In this document: one piece after another, positions 22,913 to 32,183 of the stretch
Position numbering within the stretch: position 1 is the first letter of the stretch
How the letters are laid out: every line of letters starts with the position of its first letter
Source of the DNA: Nanchangia anserum
Lineage (GTDB): Bacteria > Actinomycetota > Actinomycetes > Actinomycetales > Actinomycetaceae
DNA: 64,000 bases
Assembly: GCF_015240065.1 (NCBI RefSeq)
Contig: NZ_CP060506.1
Span: 744,001 to 808,000, forward strand
Direction: 5' to 3'
The notes under the pieces: model-generated
The model's input: the letters and a program-made list of their open reading frames with translations, nothing else
Database searches by the model: none
Told to the model about the DNA's origin: nothing
Program-made: the position numbers and the translations under genes

Positions 22913-23740
22913 GTGGCGTCTGACCTTCACGGCTCGCGCCGCCCGCTCGTCGAGGCTCATGACCTCGTCATGGTCGATCTCGACGGGGTGTGTTACATGG
23001 GAACGAACCCGATCGAGCATGCGCGCGACGGACTGCAAGCTGTCCGCGATGCCGGCACAGCCCTTGCGTTCGTCACGAACAACGCGTCGCGCACACCGCA
23101 GGCTGTTGTCGATCACCTCGCGACCTTCTCGATTTCGGCCCAGCCCGACGAGATTATGACGGCGGCGCTCGACGGCGTCGAGATCCTGAAGGACAAGCTG
23201 CCGCCGGCGGCGAAGGTCCTCATCGTCGGTGGCGAGGGCGTCCACGAGGCCGTTGAAGCGGCCGGTTTCACGATCGTGACATCGGCTGATGACAAGCCGG
23301 CCGCGGTCATTCAGGGTTATGCTCCCGACGTCGACTGGGTGAAGATGAGCGAAGCGACCTATGCGATTAACGCGGGCGCGGCCTATGTGGCGACAAATCT
23401 CGATGCGACGCTGCCCACTGAACGTGGCTTCGCCATTGGTAACGGGTCACTCGTCGCCTGCGTCTCGAATGCGACTGGCGTTAAGCCGTATGCGGGAGGT
23501 AAGCCCTTCGCGAGCATCTACCGCCGTCCCGTCGAACGCGCCGGCGCATCCCACCCCCTCGCGGTGGGGGACCGGCTGAATACCGATATTCGCGGTGCAC
23601 GGGCCGCCGGCTACCGGTCGCTGCACGTGCTCACGGGGGTTTCGAATGCGCGCGATGTCGCCTTAGCGGAGCGCGAGGAGCGCCCGGATTTCTGGGTCTC
23701 GATCTTCGCGCGCTCGGGCAGCCGCATCCCGGTGCGGTGA
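22913..23740 (+). CDS. HAD-IIA family phosphatase domain (NagD-like)
   Basis: This is a haloacid-dehalogenase phosphatase of the NagD/phosphoglycolate type. The catalytic motif is DLDGVCYMG, with nucleophile and acid Asp. Motif II is FVTNNASRTPQ, and the metal-binding motif is VGDRLNTDIRGARAAGYRS. The start is uncertain: GTG at 22913 (VASDLHGSRRP) would give a normal 275-residue protein, but there is no ribosome binding site there. The open frame is continuous from at least 22688 through the upstream TPR-like region. The gene may therefore be a fusion. Substrate is unknown. The next gene overlaps its stop by GTGA. Confidence 0.85.
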   Translation: MASDLHGSRRPLVEAHDLVMVDLDGVCYMGTNPIEHARDGLQAVRDAGTALAFVTNNASRTPQAVVDHLATFSISAQPDEIMTAALDGVEILKDKLPPAAKVLIVGGEGVHEAVEAAGFTIVTSADDKPAAVIQGYAPDVDWVKMSEATYAINAGAAYVATNLDATLPTERGFAIGNGSLVACVSNATGVKPYAGGKPFASIYRRPVERAGASHPLAVGDRLNTDIRGARAAGYRSLHVLTGVSNARDVALAEREERPDFWVSIFARSGSRIPVR

Positions 23741-24108
23741 AGAATCCGACCAAGGAATGGACCAGCGGAGGATCCGCGGGATTCCGTGTCGATCACGAGG
23801 GCCACGTGCTGCGTGACGGCGATGCGCTGAGCACGGATGCCCTCGTCCTCGATCTTCCCGACTACCGCGCGTTTATCGCGGCGGTGTGGGAAGCGCGCGA
23901 CAACGGCACGTATGTCGATCTTCCGGCCGAGATCACCGTCGTTGAGGCTTACCCCGACGTCGAAGATACGGTCGAGGGGACGGCTGCCGAGAGCGATGGC
24001 GATAGCACGGTAGTCGATCGGGAGCCTGAACCGGCCGAGAACCGCGATGACAGCTCTGAGGCCGTCGAGGAAGAAGGACGCGATGCCGAGGAGAGCGCCG
24101 ATCAATGA
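23737..24108 (+). CDS. Hypothetical acidic protein
   Basis: I do not recognise a named family. The 123-residue protein begins at a GTG that overlaps the HAD stop. The first 75 residues look folded (SAGFRVDHEGHVLRDGDAL, LPDYRAFIAAVWEA). The last 45 are almost all Glu, Asp, Ser and Ala and are likely disordered. No membrane segment or cysteine is seen. Overlaps at both ends (GTGA before, ATGA-like after) show that it belongs to the HAD-tlyA-nadK-recN transcription unit. Confidence 0.75.
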   Translation: MKNPTKEWTSGGSAGFRVDHEGHVLRDGDALSTDALVLDLPDYRAFIAAVWEARDNGTYVDLPAEITVVEAYPDVEDTVEGTAAESDGDSTVVDREPEPAENRDDSSEAVEEEGRDAEESADQ

Positions 24109-24281
24109 GTGAGGCGCCGCGTCCGAGCGAGCACATGTTCGCCCCCTCCGCGCCCACGGGCCAGCCGATCGATCGGGTCGGCGTGCTCGAGGACGTGGAG
24201 GACGGCGACGTGGACGCGCTCATCGCGGCATTGACGAGAATCCACGCGGAACTGAGCGCGGATTTCGAGGCGGCACGCTGA
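24105..24281 (+). CDS. Small hypothetical protein, 58 residues
   Basis: A short frame begins at ATG 24105, overlapping the previous stop (AATGAG), and ends with TGA sharing its A with the tlyA ATG at 24281. The product starts MSEAPRPSEHMFAPSAP and ends in an amphipathic helix (DVDALIAALTRIHAELSAD). Actinobacteria often have a small acidic protein at this place between the HAD gene and tlyA. The tight overlaps on both sides and normal codon use support translation. Function is unknown. Confidence 0.7.
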   Translation: MSEAPRPSEHMFAPSAPTGQPIDRVGVLEDVEDGDVDALIAALTRIHAELSADFEAAR

Positions 24282-25120
24282 TGGGGCGGTTGCGGCGACT
24301 TGATTCCGAGATGGTGCGCCGAAATCTAGCCCCGTCGCGCACGCGTGCCTCGCAGCTGATCAACGCCGGGAGGGTCAGCGTCGACGGGCAGGTCGCGAGC
24401 AAACCTGCGCGCCAGATCGATCCGGCGCAGGCCATCGTCGTCGCCGAGACGACCGATCCCGACTTTGCCTCGCGCGGCGGTTACAAGTTGGCGGGTGCGC
24501 TCGACTATCTGGGCGCTGCGGCGCCGCATATTGAGGGACGGATATGCCTGGATGCCGGCGCGTCTGCCGGCGGATTCACCGACGTGTTGCTGCGACACTC
24601 GGCGGCCAAGGTTTACGCCGTTGACGTGGGATACGGGCAGCTGGCCTGGCGATTGGCGTCAGATACGCGGGTTGACGTTCGCGACCGGACGAACGTCCGC
24701 CTGCTCACCCCCGAGGACTTCGACCCGCGGCCGAGCCTCGTTGTCTCCGACCTCTCCTTTATCTCGCTGACCCTCGTGCTGGCACCCCTGGTGAACGTGT
24801 GCACGCAGCAGGCCGACCTCATCGTCATGGTGAAGCCGCAATTCGAGATCGGGAAGGACCGGCTGGGCGCCGGGGGCGTGGTGCGCGATCCAGCCGATCA
24901 CATTGCCACGGTCACGCGGGTGGCAACGTGTGCGTGTTCGCTCGGACTCACCGTCGCCCATGCTGCCCCGTCACCGCTGCCGGGACCGGCGGGAAACGTC
25001 GAGTATTTCCTCCACCTCGTGAAGGGATCGGCCACGACGGCGACGTCGGCGGACGATCTGGGCGATATGATCGCGGCGGCGGTGAAAGACGGACCGGCGG
25101 GAGGCGGGGAGCGTCTATGA
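24281..25120 (+). CDS. tlyA: 16S/23S rRNA (cytidine-2'-O)-methyltransferase TlyA
   Basis: TlyA methylates 16S and 23S rRNA on ribose, and its loss gives capreomycin resistance in mycobacteria. Residues 1-60 form an S4 RNA-binding domain (RTRASQLINAGRVSVDGQVASKP). A FtsJ-like methyltransferase domain follows, with the SAM motif DAGASAGGFTD at residues 91-101 and the VVSDLSFISL and VMVKPQFEIGK motifs. It is 279 residues, normal for the family. The start overlaps the small upstream gene and the end overlaps nadK. The older hemolysin label for this family is not supported by the domains. Confidence 0.95.
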   Translation: MGRLRRLDSEMVRRNLAPSRTRASQLINAGRVSVDGQVASKPARQIDPAQAIVVAETTDPDFASRGGYKLAGALDYLGAAAPHIEGRICLDAGASAGGFTDVLLRHSAAKVYAVDVGYGQLAWRLASDTRVDVRDRTNVRLLTPEDFDPRPSLVVSDLSFISLTLVLAPLVNVCTQQADLIVMVKPQFEIGKDRLGAGGVVRDPADHIATVTRVATCACSLGLTVAHAAPSPLPGPAGNVEYFLHLVKGSATTATSADDLGDMIAAAVKDGPAGGGERL

Positions 25121-25959
25121 CAACGCGGTGCGTGATGATCCTCAGCCACGTGAGGCGGCCCGAGGCCGCGACCTACGCCGAAACCGTCACGACCCATCTC
25201 GAGCGTGCCGGCGTCGCGTGCGTTGGGCCCGACGATACGACGTCCCCGATCGAACTGGTCCTCGCTCTGGGCGGAGACGGGACGATGCTTGCGGCCGCGG
25301 AAAAGGCGCGTGCGCGCGATGTGCCCCTGCTCGGGGTGAACTTCGGACACATGGGCTTCCTCACCGATGTCGATGCCGATGCTCTCGGCAGCGTCATCGA
25401 CGCGATTGCTCATCGCTCCTACGACGTGTCCACCCGGATGGCCCTCGACGTCACGCTGACCCGATCTGACGGGACACACAGTATGGACTGGGCGTTCAAT
25501 GAGGCGGCCATCTTGTCCCTCATGCGCGCCCAGCCTGCCCACCTCGGAGTCGGTATCGACGGGCGCGGAATCTCGACCTACGGCGCCGACGGCGTCATCG
25601 TCGCCACGCCGACAGGTTCGACGGCCTATTCCTTCTCGGCGGGCGGCCCGATCGTGTGGCCCGACGTCGAGGCGGTCGTCATGGCGCCGGTGTCGGCTCA
25701 CGGTCTGTTCACGCGTCCCCTCGTCATTTCGCCGTCGTCCGTCCTCGAGGTCTTCGTCCTTCCCGACCAGCCGTCGGGAGTGGAGGTGTGGTGCGACGGG
25801 CGACGCCGGCTGACCGGGGGACCCGGTTCGACGATCCGGTCGACGAAGTCGCGCACGCCCGTGCGCCTGGCCCACGTCTCGGATGTGCCGTTCTCGGGTC
25901 GGCTCGTGCGCAAGTTCGATTTGCCGATCAAGGGATGGAGGATGCACGCCGATGATTGA
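25117..25959 (+). CDS. nadK: NAD kinase
   Basis: The enzyme phosphorylates NAD to NADP, using ATP or polyphosphate. The GGDGT motif is at residues 52-56 (LGGDGTMLAAA). The conserved NFGHMGFLTD and the NAD-binding GADGVIVATPTGSTAYSFS follow. The open frame extends upstream, but ATG at 25117 overlaps the tlyA stop as ATGA and gives the normal 280 residues. The C-terminus overlaps recN by 8 bases. The tlyA-nadK-recN order is standard in actinobacteria. Confidence 0.96.
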   Translation: MTTRCVMILSHVRRPEAATYAETVTTHLERAGVACVGPDDTTSPIELVLALGGDGTMLAAAEKARARDVPLLGVNFGHMGFLTDVDADALGSVIDAIAHRSYDVSTRMALDVTLTRSDGTHSMDWAFNEAAILSLMRAQPAHLGVGIDGRGISTYGADGVIVATPTGSTAYSFSAGGPIVWPDVEAVVMAPVSAHGLFTRPLVISPSSVLEVFVLPDQPSGVEVWCDGRRRLTGGPGSTIRSTKSRTPVRLAHVSDVPFSGRLVRKFDLPIKGWRMHADD

Positions 25960-27628
25960 GGACATCGATATCCGTAATCTCGGCGTCATCGAACACGCCC
26001 ACCTTCGGCCCGGCCCGGGGTTGACCGTTCTCACGGGCGAGACGGGGGCCGGCAAGACGATGGTGCTGACGTCGATTGGCCTGCTCATGGGCAAGAAGGC
26101 CGACACCGGGCACGTACGCCACGGCGAGGACGTATGTGGCGTCGACGGCGTGTTCACCGAGCCGGCGGGCGGGCCCGCGCACGAGGTCGTCGCCTCGGCG
26201 GGTGGGTACACGGATGACGACGAGGTGATCCTCGGGCGCACGGTGCCGCGGCAGGGACGTTCGCGCGCGGTAGCCGGTGGCCGCTCCGTTCCGGCGGGGA
26301 TCCTGGCCGAGGTCGGTGCACACCTCGTGACTGTGCACGGCCAAACCGACCAGCTGGCGCTGCGATCGGCCGGCGAACAGCGCCGACTCCTCGACGATGC
26401 CGGCGACGCTGAGCACGCTCGACTTGTGCAGACCTATCGCCAGGCGTGGCGGGACTGGTCGGCGGCGCGAGAAGCTGCTGAGCAGGCACGTGCGAGCGAG
26501 GCCGATCGCGAGCGCGAAATGGCGGCGCTACAGGCGGGCCTCGATGTTCTTCACGACCTCGACCCCGCGCCGGGCGAAGATGATGTGCTGGTCGGCGAGA
26601 TCGACCGGCTGGCCAACGTCGAAGACCTGCGCATCGCCGCGACGACGGCGCACGCGGCCCTGTCGGATCCCGGCGACATGGGCGCGGACTGCTTGAGCGT
26701 CTTGGGTGAGGCCCAACGCGGCCTCGAGCGCGTGAGTGACCTCGACGCGGAGCTGGGCGAATATGCGGCCTCGCTGCGCTCCTCGGCCCTCGTCCTCCAA
26801 GATGTCGCGACATCCCTGGCCTCGTACCTCGACGATCTGTCGGCAGACCCGCGGCTGTTGGAGGCCAAACAGCAGCGGCTCGCGGATTTGCGGCGCGGGC
26901 TTGCGCCCTACGCGACGGACGTGTCCGATTTCCTGGAGTGGGGGACGCGGGCGCGAGAGCGAGTGGCACAGCTGGCTGATCCCGATCACTCGGTCGAGGC
27001 GTACGACCAGGCCGAACGCGACGCGCGCGAGCGGCTCGAAACCGTTGCCGCTGAGCTGACGCAATCGCGCCGCGCCATCGCCAGCGAGCTTGTCGATGAC
27101 GTTACCGATGAGCTGGCCTCGCTAGCCATGACCGGTGCGGGATTCGTCATCGAGGTCGCGCCGGGAAACCTCACGGCAGCGGGTGGTGACGAGGTGAACT
27201 TCGGGTTGACCGACCCGGAGGGGCGAGTGCGGCCGCTGGGATCGGGGGCATCCGGTGGTGAATTGTCGCGAATCATGCTGGCGCTCGAGGCCGCCCTCAT
27301 CGATCGTCGCGACCCCGTTGGTCGCCCCACGCTGATTTTTGACGAGGTTGATGCCGGTATCGGCGGGGCGACGGCCAGTGCTGTCGGATCGCGCCTCGCG
27401 CGTTTGGCCGAGCGCTATCAGGTGATTGTCGTGACCCATCTCGCCCAGGTCGCGGCCTACGCCTCGACGCATCTCGTCGTCACTCGAACGGGAACGACGA
27501 CGAGCCTACGCGACGTCACCGGAGACGAGCGTGTCGGTGAGATCGCCCGGATGCTCTCGGGTGAGACGGACTCGGACGTGGCGCGTGCCCACGCGGCCGA
27601 ACTCCTGTCCTCGCGCGTAATGGCATAA
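25952..27628 (+). CDS. recN: DNA repair protein RecN
   Basis: RecN is an SMC-like ATPase that holds DNA ends together during double-strand break repair. Walker A GETGAGKT is at residues 29-36, a coiled-coil region covers about 150-370, the signature GASGGELSRIMLALE lies near 435 and Walker B TLIFDEVDAGIGG near 465. The 558-residue length is normal. The start at 25952 lies inside the nadK end and gives the typical MIEDIDIRNLGVIEHA N-terminus. Translational coupling to nadK is likely. No LexA box was looked for successfully in this operon. Confidence 0.96.
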   Translation: MIEDIDIRNLGVIEHAHLRPGPGLTVLTGETGAGKTMVLTSIGLLMGKKADTGHVRHGEDVCGVDGVFTEPAGGPAHEVVASAGGYTDDDEVILGRTVPRQGRSRAVAGGRSVPAGILAEVGAHLVTVHGQTDQLALRSAGEQRRLLDDAGDAEHARLVQTYRQAWRDWSAAREAAEQARASEADREREMAALQAGLDVLHDLDPAPGEDDVLVGEIDRLANVEDLRIAATTAHAALSDPGDMGADCLSVLGEAQRGLERVSDLDAELGEYAASLRSSALVLQDVATSLASYLDDLSADPRLLEAKQQRLADLRRGLAPYATDVSDFLEWGTRARERVAQLADPDHSVEAYDQAERDARERLETVAAELTQSRRAIASELVDDVTDELASLAMTGAGFVIEVAPGNLTAAGGDEVNFGLTDPEGRVRPLGSGASGGELSRIMLALEAALIDRRDPVGRPTLIFDEVDAGIGGATASAVGSRLARLAERYQVIVVTHLAQVAAYASTHLVVTRTGTTTSLRDVTGDERVGEIARMLSGETDSDVARAHAAELLSSRVMA

Positions 27629-27629
27629 T
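27624..27629 (+). promoter_or_regulatory. -10 element of a leaderless steA promoter
   Basis: CATAAT overlaps the recN stop and ends 6 bases before the steA GTG. No ribosome binding site lies between. The spacing would put the transcription start at or within a base of the GTG, which suggests a leaderless transcript. Confidence 0.5.
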
Positions 27630-27635
27630 TGCGGG

Positions 27636-28829
27636 GTGAGTGTGTTTAGGCGAGAAGATTCCTCGGCGAGCGCGGGTGCCGATCAGCGCGTTCGCGTGGA
27701 CCGAAAAACCAAGAACCTCACTCGACGCCTAGAAGCCGGCGACGTCGCTGTCATCAACCACTCAGACATCGACAGAGTAGCGGCCGAGGCACTCGTCGCG
27801 TGTCAGCCGGCGGCGGTGCTGAATGCGGCGCGCTCGACGAGCGGGCGTTACCCGAACATGGGGCCGTCGATCATCGTGGATGCGGGGATCACCCTCATCG
27901 ACGACCTCGGCACCGACATCATGGCGTTGAAGGAATTCGACAAGATCCGCATTGAGGGCGATGCGGTCTATAACGAATCGGGAGACCTCATCGCCGAGGG
28001 CACCCGACAGACCGAGGCCACGATCGAGACTAACCTCGAGGAGGCCCGCGCCGGCCTGTCCGTTCAGATCGAGGCCTTTGCGGCGAACACGATGGAGTAT
28101 CTGCGCCGCGAACGCGATCTCCTCCTTGACGGCGTCGGCGTACCGCACGTCAAGACCGTCTTCCAGGATCGCCACGCCCTCATCGTCGTACGGGGATACC
28201 ACTTCAAAGAGGACCTACAGTCGCTCAAGGCCTATATTCGCGAATACCGGCCCCTGCTCATCGGGGTCGACGGTGGGGCTGATGCGATCCTCGATGAGGG
28301 CTTGACCCCCGACATGATTATTGGCGACATGGACTCCGTGTCGGATCGCGCCCTGCGGTGCGGGGCAGAAATCGTCGTTCACGCCTACCGCGATGGGCGG
28401 GCACCGGGAACCATTCGTTTGGACGACAAAGGCATCGACTACGTCCTGTTCCCGGCGACGGGGACGTCCGAGGACGTTGCCATGCTCATGGCCGACGAGC
28501 TCGGAGCAAAGATCATCGTTGCGCTCGGCACGCACGCGACGCTCGTCGAATTCCTCGACAAGGGCCGCGCCGGCATGGCCTCGACCTTCCTCACGCGCCT
28601 GCGCGTCGGCTCGAAGCTCGTTGACGCCAAGGGCGTGTCGCAGCTGTATCAGCCGCGCATCTCGACGAAGCAGGCCGGCCTATTCGTTCTCATCGGCATT
28701 ATCGCCATCATCACGGCGCTTGCGGTCACCCCGGCCGGCCAGGCGCTTTTCGGCGTCCTCGACATCTACCTATCGAGTTTCTTGTCGTTCCTGCGTAGCC
28801 TCATCGGGCTGTCGCCTTCGGGGACCTAA
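27636..28829 (+). CDS. steA: SteA-like septation/cytokinesis protein (thiamin pyrophosphokinase-like fold)
   Basis: SteA with SteB takes part in cell separation in corynebacteria. The 397 residues start at GTG. The central part resembles the thiamin pyrophosphokinase catalytic fold (IGVDGGADAILDEG, DMIIGDMDSVSD) but is a distinct family. A membrane helix lies near residues 345-367 (GLFVLIGIIAIITALAV), followed by a short hydrophobic tail. It is followed by the mctB/steB-like gene after 17 bases. A promoter-like -10 sits just before the start, so it probably begins its own transcript as well as following recN. Confidence 0.9.
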   Translation: MSVFRREDSSASAGADQRVRVDRKTKNLTRRLEAGDVAVINHSDIDRVAAEALVACQPAAVLNAARSTSGRYPNMGPSIIVDAGITLIDDLGTDIMALKEFDKIRIEGDAVYNESGDLIAEGTRQTEATIETNLEEARAGLSVQIEAFAANTMEYLRRERDLLLDGVGVPHVKTVFQDRHALIVVRGYHFKEDLQSLKAYIREYRPLLIGVDGGADAILDEGLTPDMIIGDMDSVSDRALRCGAEIVVHAYRDGRAPGTIRLDDKGIDYVLFPATGTSEDVAMLMADELGAKIIVALGTHATLVEFLDKGRAGMASTFLTRLRVGSKLVDAKGVSQLYQPRISTKQAGLFVLIGIIAIITALAVTPAGQALFGVLDIYLSSFLSFLRSLIGLSPSGT

Positions 28830-28846
28830 GGAGAGGTTGTACAGAC

Positions 28847-29761
28847 GTGATCGACTTTCGTTACCACCTGGTGTCGCTGATGGCGGTCCTTGTCGCCCTC
28901 ACCATCGGGGTGATTCTCGGAGCGGGACCCCTTCAGGGGCCGCTGTCGGACACACTGACCGGACAGGTTGACAAGCTTGCCGAGCGTCAAAGCGAACTCA
29001 CCGACACCAACGCGCGGTTGGACAAAGCGGTGACGCAGGGCCAGGAATTCATCGAGGGAACCTCGGCACACACGGTCGCGGGCACCCTCAGCGATGTTCC
29101 CGTCGCGCTCGTGCGCACGTCCGATGCATCCGACAGCGCGGTTGACGACATTTCCCGACTGCTCGGGGCCGCAGGCGCCAAGGTCACGGTGACGGCCCAG
29201 CTCGAGCCCGCGTGGTTCAGCGAGGACGGCGCCGCGACTCGCTCGGCGGTGGCCAAGCGTGCCAGCGGCTACCTCGGCGACGCTGTCTCGGCGACGAGCT
29301 CAGACGCGGACGTCTTGTCGACCGCCTTGGTGCGGGCGATGACGACAAAGGACGACAACACAACGGTCCTACGTGACCTGCTCGGCAGCGAGGACGGGAA
29401 ACTGGTGACGATCAGCGGCTCGGAGCCGGCTCAGGCGGTCGTCTTGGTGACGGCCACCCACGCGGATCTCGGCCAAGACACCGCTGAAGGCAAGGATGAG
29501 ACGATGATCCGCTCGACGACGCGCGTCATCGGTGCCCTCGACGGGTCCGGACTGGTTGCCGGCGACGCGACGAGTGACAAGGACTTCGTCTCGCTCGTGC
29601 GTCATGCCTCCGTCAGTGTGGCGACCACCGATTCCATCTCGACCTCGCGAGGCCGGGTCAGCGCTATCCTCGGCTTGGCGGCCGCGCGAGCGGGCAAACC
29701 GGCGGCATTTGGTACGGGCGTTGGTGCGACCCAGCTGGTGCCGGAGGTGGCAGCGTCGTGA
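28847..29761 (+). CDS. mctB: MctB/SteB-like envelope protein
   Basis: The family is annotated as copper transporter (MctB of Mycobacterium) or SteB of Corynebacterium. A short cytoplasmic N-terminus MIDFRYHLVSLMAVLVALTI leads into one membrane helix at about 8-28. Next is a Gln/Glu/Leu-rich coiled coil (about 40-75) and an extracytoplasmic Ala/Thr/Ser/Asp-rich domain. No cluster of Cys, Met or His that would suggest copper binding is present. Given steA upstream, a role in cell separation seems more likely than copper transport. AGGAGAGG precedes the start. Confidence 0.85.
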   Translation: MIDFRYHLVSLMAVLVALTIGVILGAGPLQGPLSDTLTGQVDKLAERQSELTDTNARLDKAVTQGQEFIEGTSAHTVAGTLSDVPVALVRTSDASDSAVDDISRLLGAAGAKVTVTAQLEPAWFSEDGAATRSAVAKRASGYLGDAVSATSSDADVLSTALVRAMTTKDDNTTVLRDLLGSEDGKLVTISGSEPAQAVVLVTATHADLGQDTAEGKDETMIRSTTRVIGALDGSGLVAGDATSDKDFVSLVRHASVSVATTDSISTSRGRVSAILGLAAARAGKPAAFGTGVGATQLVPEVAAS

Positions 29762-30592
29762 GCGCACGACACGTTCTCTACGGCGTCGCCGGCGCGCTTG
29801 TGGCCCGACGACTGGTGAGCAAGCGCATTCACCTTGAGGGGCCGCACCTCGAGTGGGAGCGGCAGAATTATGCCGGGCGCACGGTATCGCTGGAGGGCGG
29901 GGTCGTCACCGCCGCGGGTCTCACCGCGCTGGGGATACCGACCGCCCTCATCTCCGGTCACGTCGGTGCCGCCCAGCTGGTGGCTGCCGGTGCCGGCGGC
30001 GTTCTCGGCTACGTCGACGACACTGAGACGGACCCCGGCGCGGCCAAAGGATTTGCCGGGCATCTGGGGGCGCTCGCACGTGGCGAGGTGACGACGGGAG
30101 CGCTCAAGATCCTCGGTATCGGCGCGGGAGCAGCCGCGGCGGCCGTCGCGCTGGCACGCCGGCGCGGCAACGGTTCGGTGCTTGACTGGACCATCGACAC
30201 GATCCTCATCGCGTCCTCGGCCAACGTCGCCAATCTTCTCGATCTGCGCCCCGGTCGCGCGCTCAAGACGGCCGCAATCGTCGCCGCCGGGTTGGCGCGA
30301 CGCGATGACGCCGGTGGTGCGCTCGCGGCGGGTACGCTCGCGATCAGTGTCGCGCAGCTGCCCGGCGACCTCGATGAGCGCGAGATGCTCGGAGACACCG
30401 GTGCGAACGCCCTGGGGGCGACGATCGGCGTCGCGACGGCGGCGGCGCTGCCTCCGGCGCGCGAGTGTGCGCGGCCGGCATCGCCGTGGCCGCCATGGTC
30501 GCCTCTGAGAAGATCTCGTTCTCGCGCGCGTCATCGAAGCCACCCCGCTCCTGCGTCACCTCGATTCTCTGGGACGCCGCGCGGATGCCTAA
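29758..30592 (+). CDS. MraY/WecA-like membrane protein (two apparent frameshifts)
   Basis: This is a polytopic membrane protein related to the MraY-WecA phosphosugar transferase family, which moves sugar phosphates to a lipid carrier. Family-like segments are GYVDDTETD, ANVANLLDLRPGRALK and MLGDTGANALGA, which match the Asp-rich and carrier-binding loops of MraY. The first 230 residues are in one frame. VCAAGIAVAAMVASEKISFSR continues in a second frame (shift near 30460), and VIEATPLLRHLDSLGRRADA ends in a third (shift near 30525). The stop overlaps the murJ start. The start overlaps the mctB stop. Confidence 0.75.
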
Positions 30593-32162
30593 GCGCGCCG
30601 TCCTCGGCCCCCTCGTGGGGGCCGCCGGCCTCATTTCGGTGCTGACCCTATCGGCACGCGTCGTCGGCTTCGTTCGCTGGTTCGCTCAGTCGGCGTGGTG
30701 TGGCACCGGCGAATTCGCCAACGCTTACGCCTCAGCGAACCAAATTCCCAACGTCGCCTATGAAGTGGCCGTTGGGGGAGCGCTCGCCGGGATGACGATC
30801 CCTCTCATTGCCCAGCCTCTGGGCCGGGGAGAGCGGGCACGAGCCGATCACATCGCCTCGGTCCTGCTCACGTGGGTCCTCATCATCTTGGTGCCTCTGG
30901 CCCTTATCGTCTGGGCGATCGCGCCGATCATCGGGCACGCCATGCCGACACCTGCCGGAGCGAATCCCGAGGCTCAAGTCGAACTCATCACGACGTTTCT
31001 GCGCGATCTTCAGTGCCCAGATCCCCCTTTACGGAATCTGTGCCGTCCTGACGGGGACGCTCCAGGCTCACGAGAAATTCCTGTGGCCGGCACTCGTCCC
31101 GCTGCTGTCGTCCATCAGCGTCATCGCCACCTATGCGCTTTTTGGGTGGCTCAGCGGCGGCCACCACGAGGTCATGCAGGTGACGACGCCACAGGTCATG
31201 GTGCTCGGGTGGGGCACGACGCTGGGCGTGGCCATGCTGAGCGTGCCGCTGTTCCTTCCCGTCGCGCGACTGGGCGTTCGCCTGCGTCCCGGATTGCAAT
31301 TGCCACGTGCGGACGTTCGTCGCGCGCTTGGCCTCGGAGGCGCCGCGCGTCATCGGATTGGTCGCCCAACAGATCGCCGTCCTCGTCGTGCTCCTCGTCG
31401 CCCGTCGCTATGGCGGCCCGGGAACGTTGCCGGTGTACCAGTATTCGCAAGCCGTCTACCTGCTGCCCTACGCCGTCGGCGCGGTGCCGATCGCGACGGC
31501 GATGTTCCCGCGGTTAGCCAAAACTCTCGATGACCCCGCATGTTTTGCCGCGTGGTGCCGGCACTCGACAGGTCTCGTCGCTTCCTTCGGATTCGCCGGG
31601 GGGGTGCTGCTGGCCACGCAGGCCCGTGCCGCCGAAGACGTATTCGCGACGATCAACCCCGTGCCGGGAATGCGTGAGGGGCTGCTGGCCATGGCCCCGG
31701 GCCTGGCCGCGTATGCGCTCATCTACCACCTCACGCGGGTGCTCTACGCCCTATCGGCATCGCGCGCGGTCGTCGTGGGAACGTCAACCGGCTGGATCGT
31801 GGTCGGTGTTGGCTCGTTCGTCGCGCGCCCGGTTCAGCGAGGGCGCGGCCAGCCGCGAGGTGACGACGATGGTGAGCCTCGGCCTGGCCCAGTCCGTGGG
31901 CATGATCCTCGGCGCGGGGATTCTTCTCTTTTACCTTGCGCGCCAGCGGCCTGACGCGCTGTCGTCCTTTGGCCGTACCTGCGCGCTATGTCTTGTCGCC
32001 GCCGTCATCGTCATTCCCCTGGCCTGGGGACTCCAACACCTGCTCGTCGGCGATTCGTCGTCGCTCATCGCCGCGCTCGCGCGCTCACTCATCGGTATCG
32101 TCGTCACCGCCGTTATTTGCGGTCCCGGTCTCGTGCGGGCGCTGCGTGCGAAGGCGCTGTAG
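30585..32162 (+). CDS. murJ: MurJ/MviN-type lipid II flippase (three apparent frameshifts)
   Basis: MurJ flips the peptidoglycan precursor lipid II across the membrane. The N-terminus LISVLTLSARVVGFVRWFAQ and ANAYASANQIPNVAYEVAVGGALAGM are typical. The protein continues as IFSAQIPLYGICAVLTGTLQAHEKF after a shift near 31005. It resumes as VIGLVAQQIAVLVV and YQYSQAVYLLPYAVGAVPIATAMFP after a second near 31350, and as TMVSLGLAQSVGMILGAGI after a third near 31830. About 525 residues and the usual many membrane helices result. The essential nature of MurJ argues for sequence errors. Actinobacteria can have more than one MurJ-like gene, so this may be a paralogue. Confidence 0.83.
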
Positions 32163-32183
32163 GCGGCGACTAGGGAGGTATAC

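Noticed and set aside
23737-28829. Long antisense frames opposite nadK, recN and steA
   Set aside because: These are shadow frames caused by high G+C codon bias. They show no recognisable domains, and the plus-strand genes have clear motifs.
28847-29761. Copper transporter as the firm function of the mctB-like gene
   Set aside because: No copper-binding residue cluster is seen and the gene is linked to steA; only the family name is kept.
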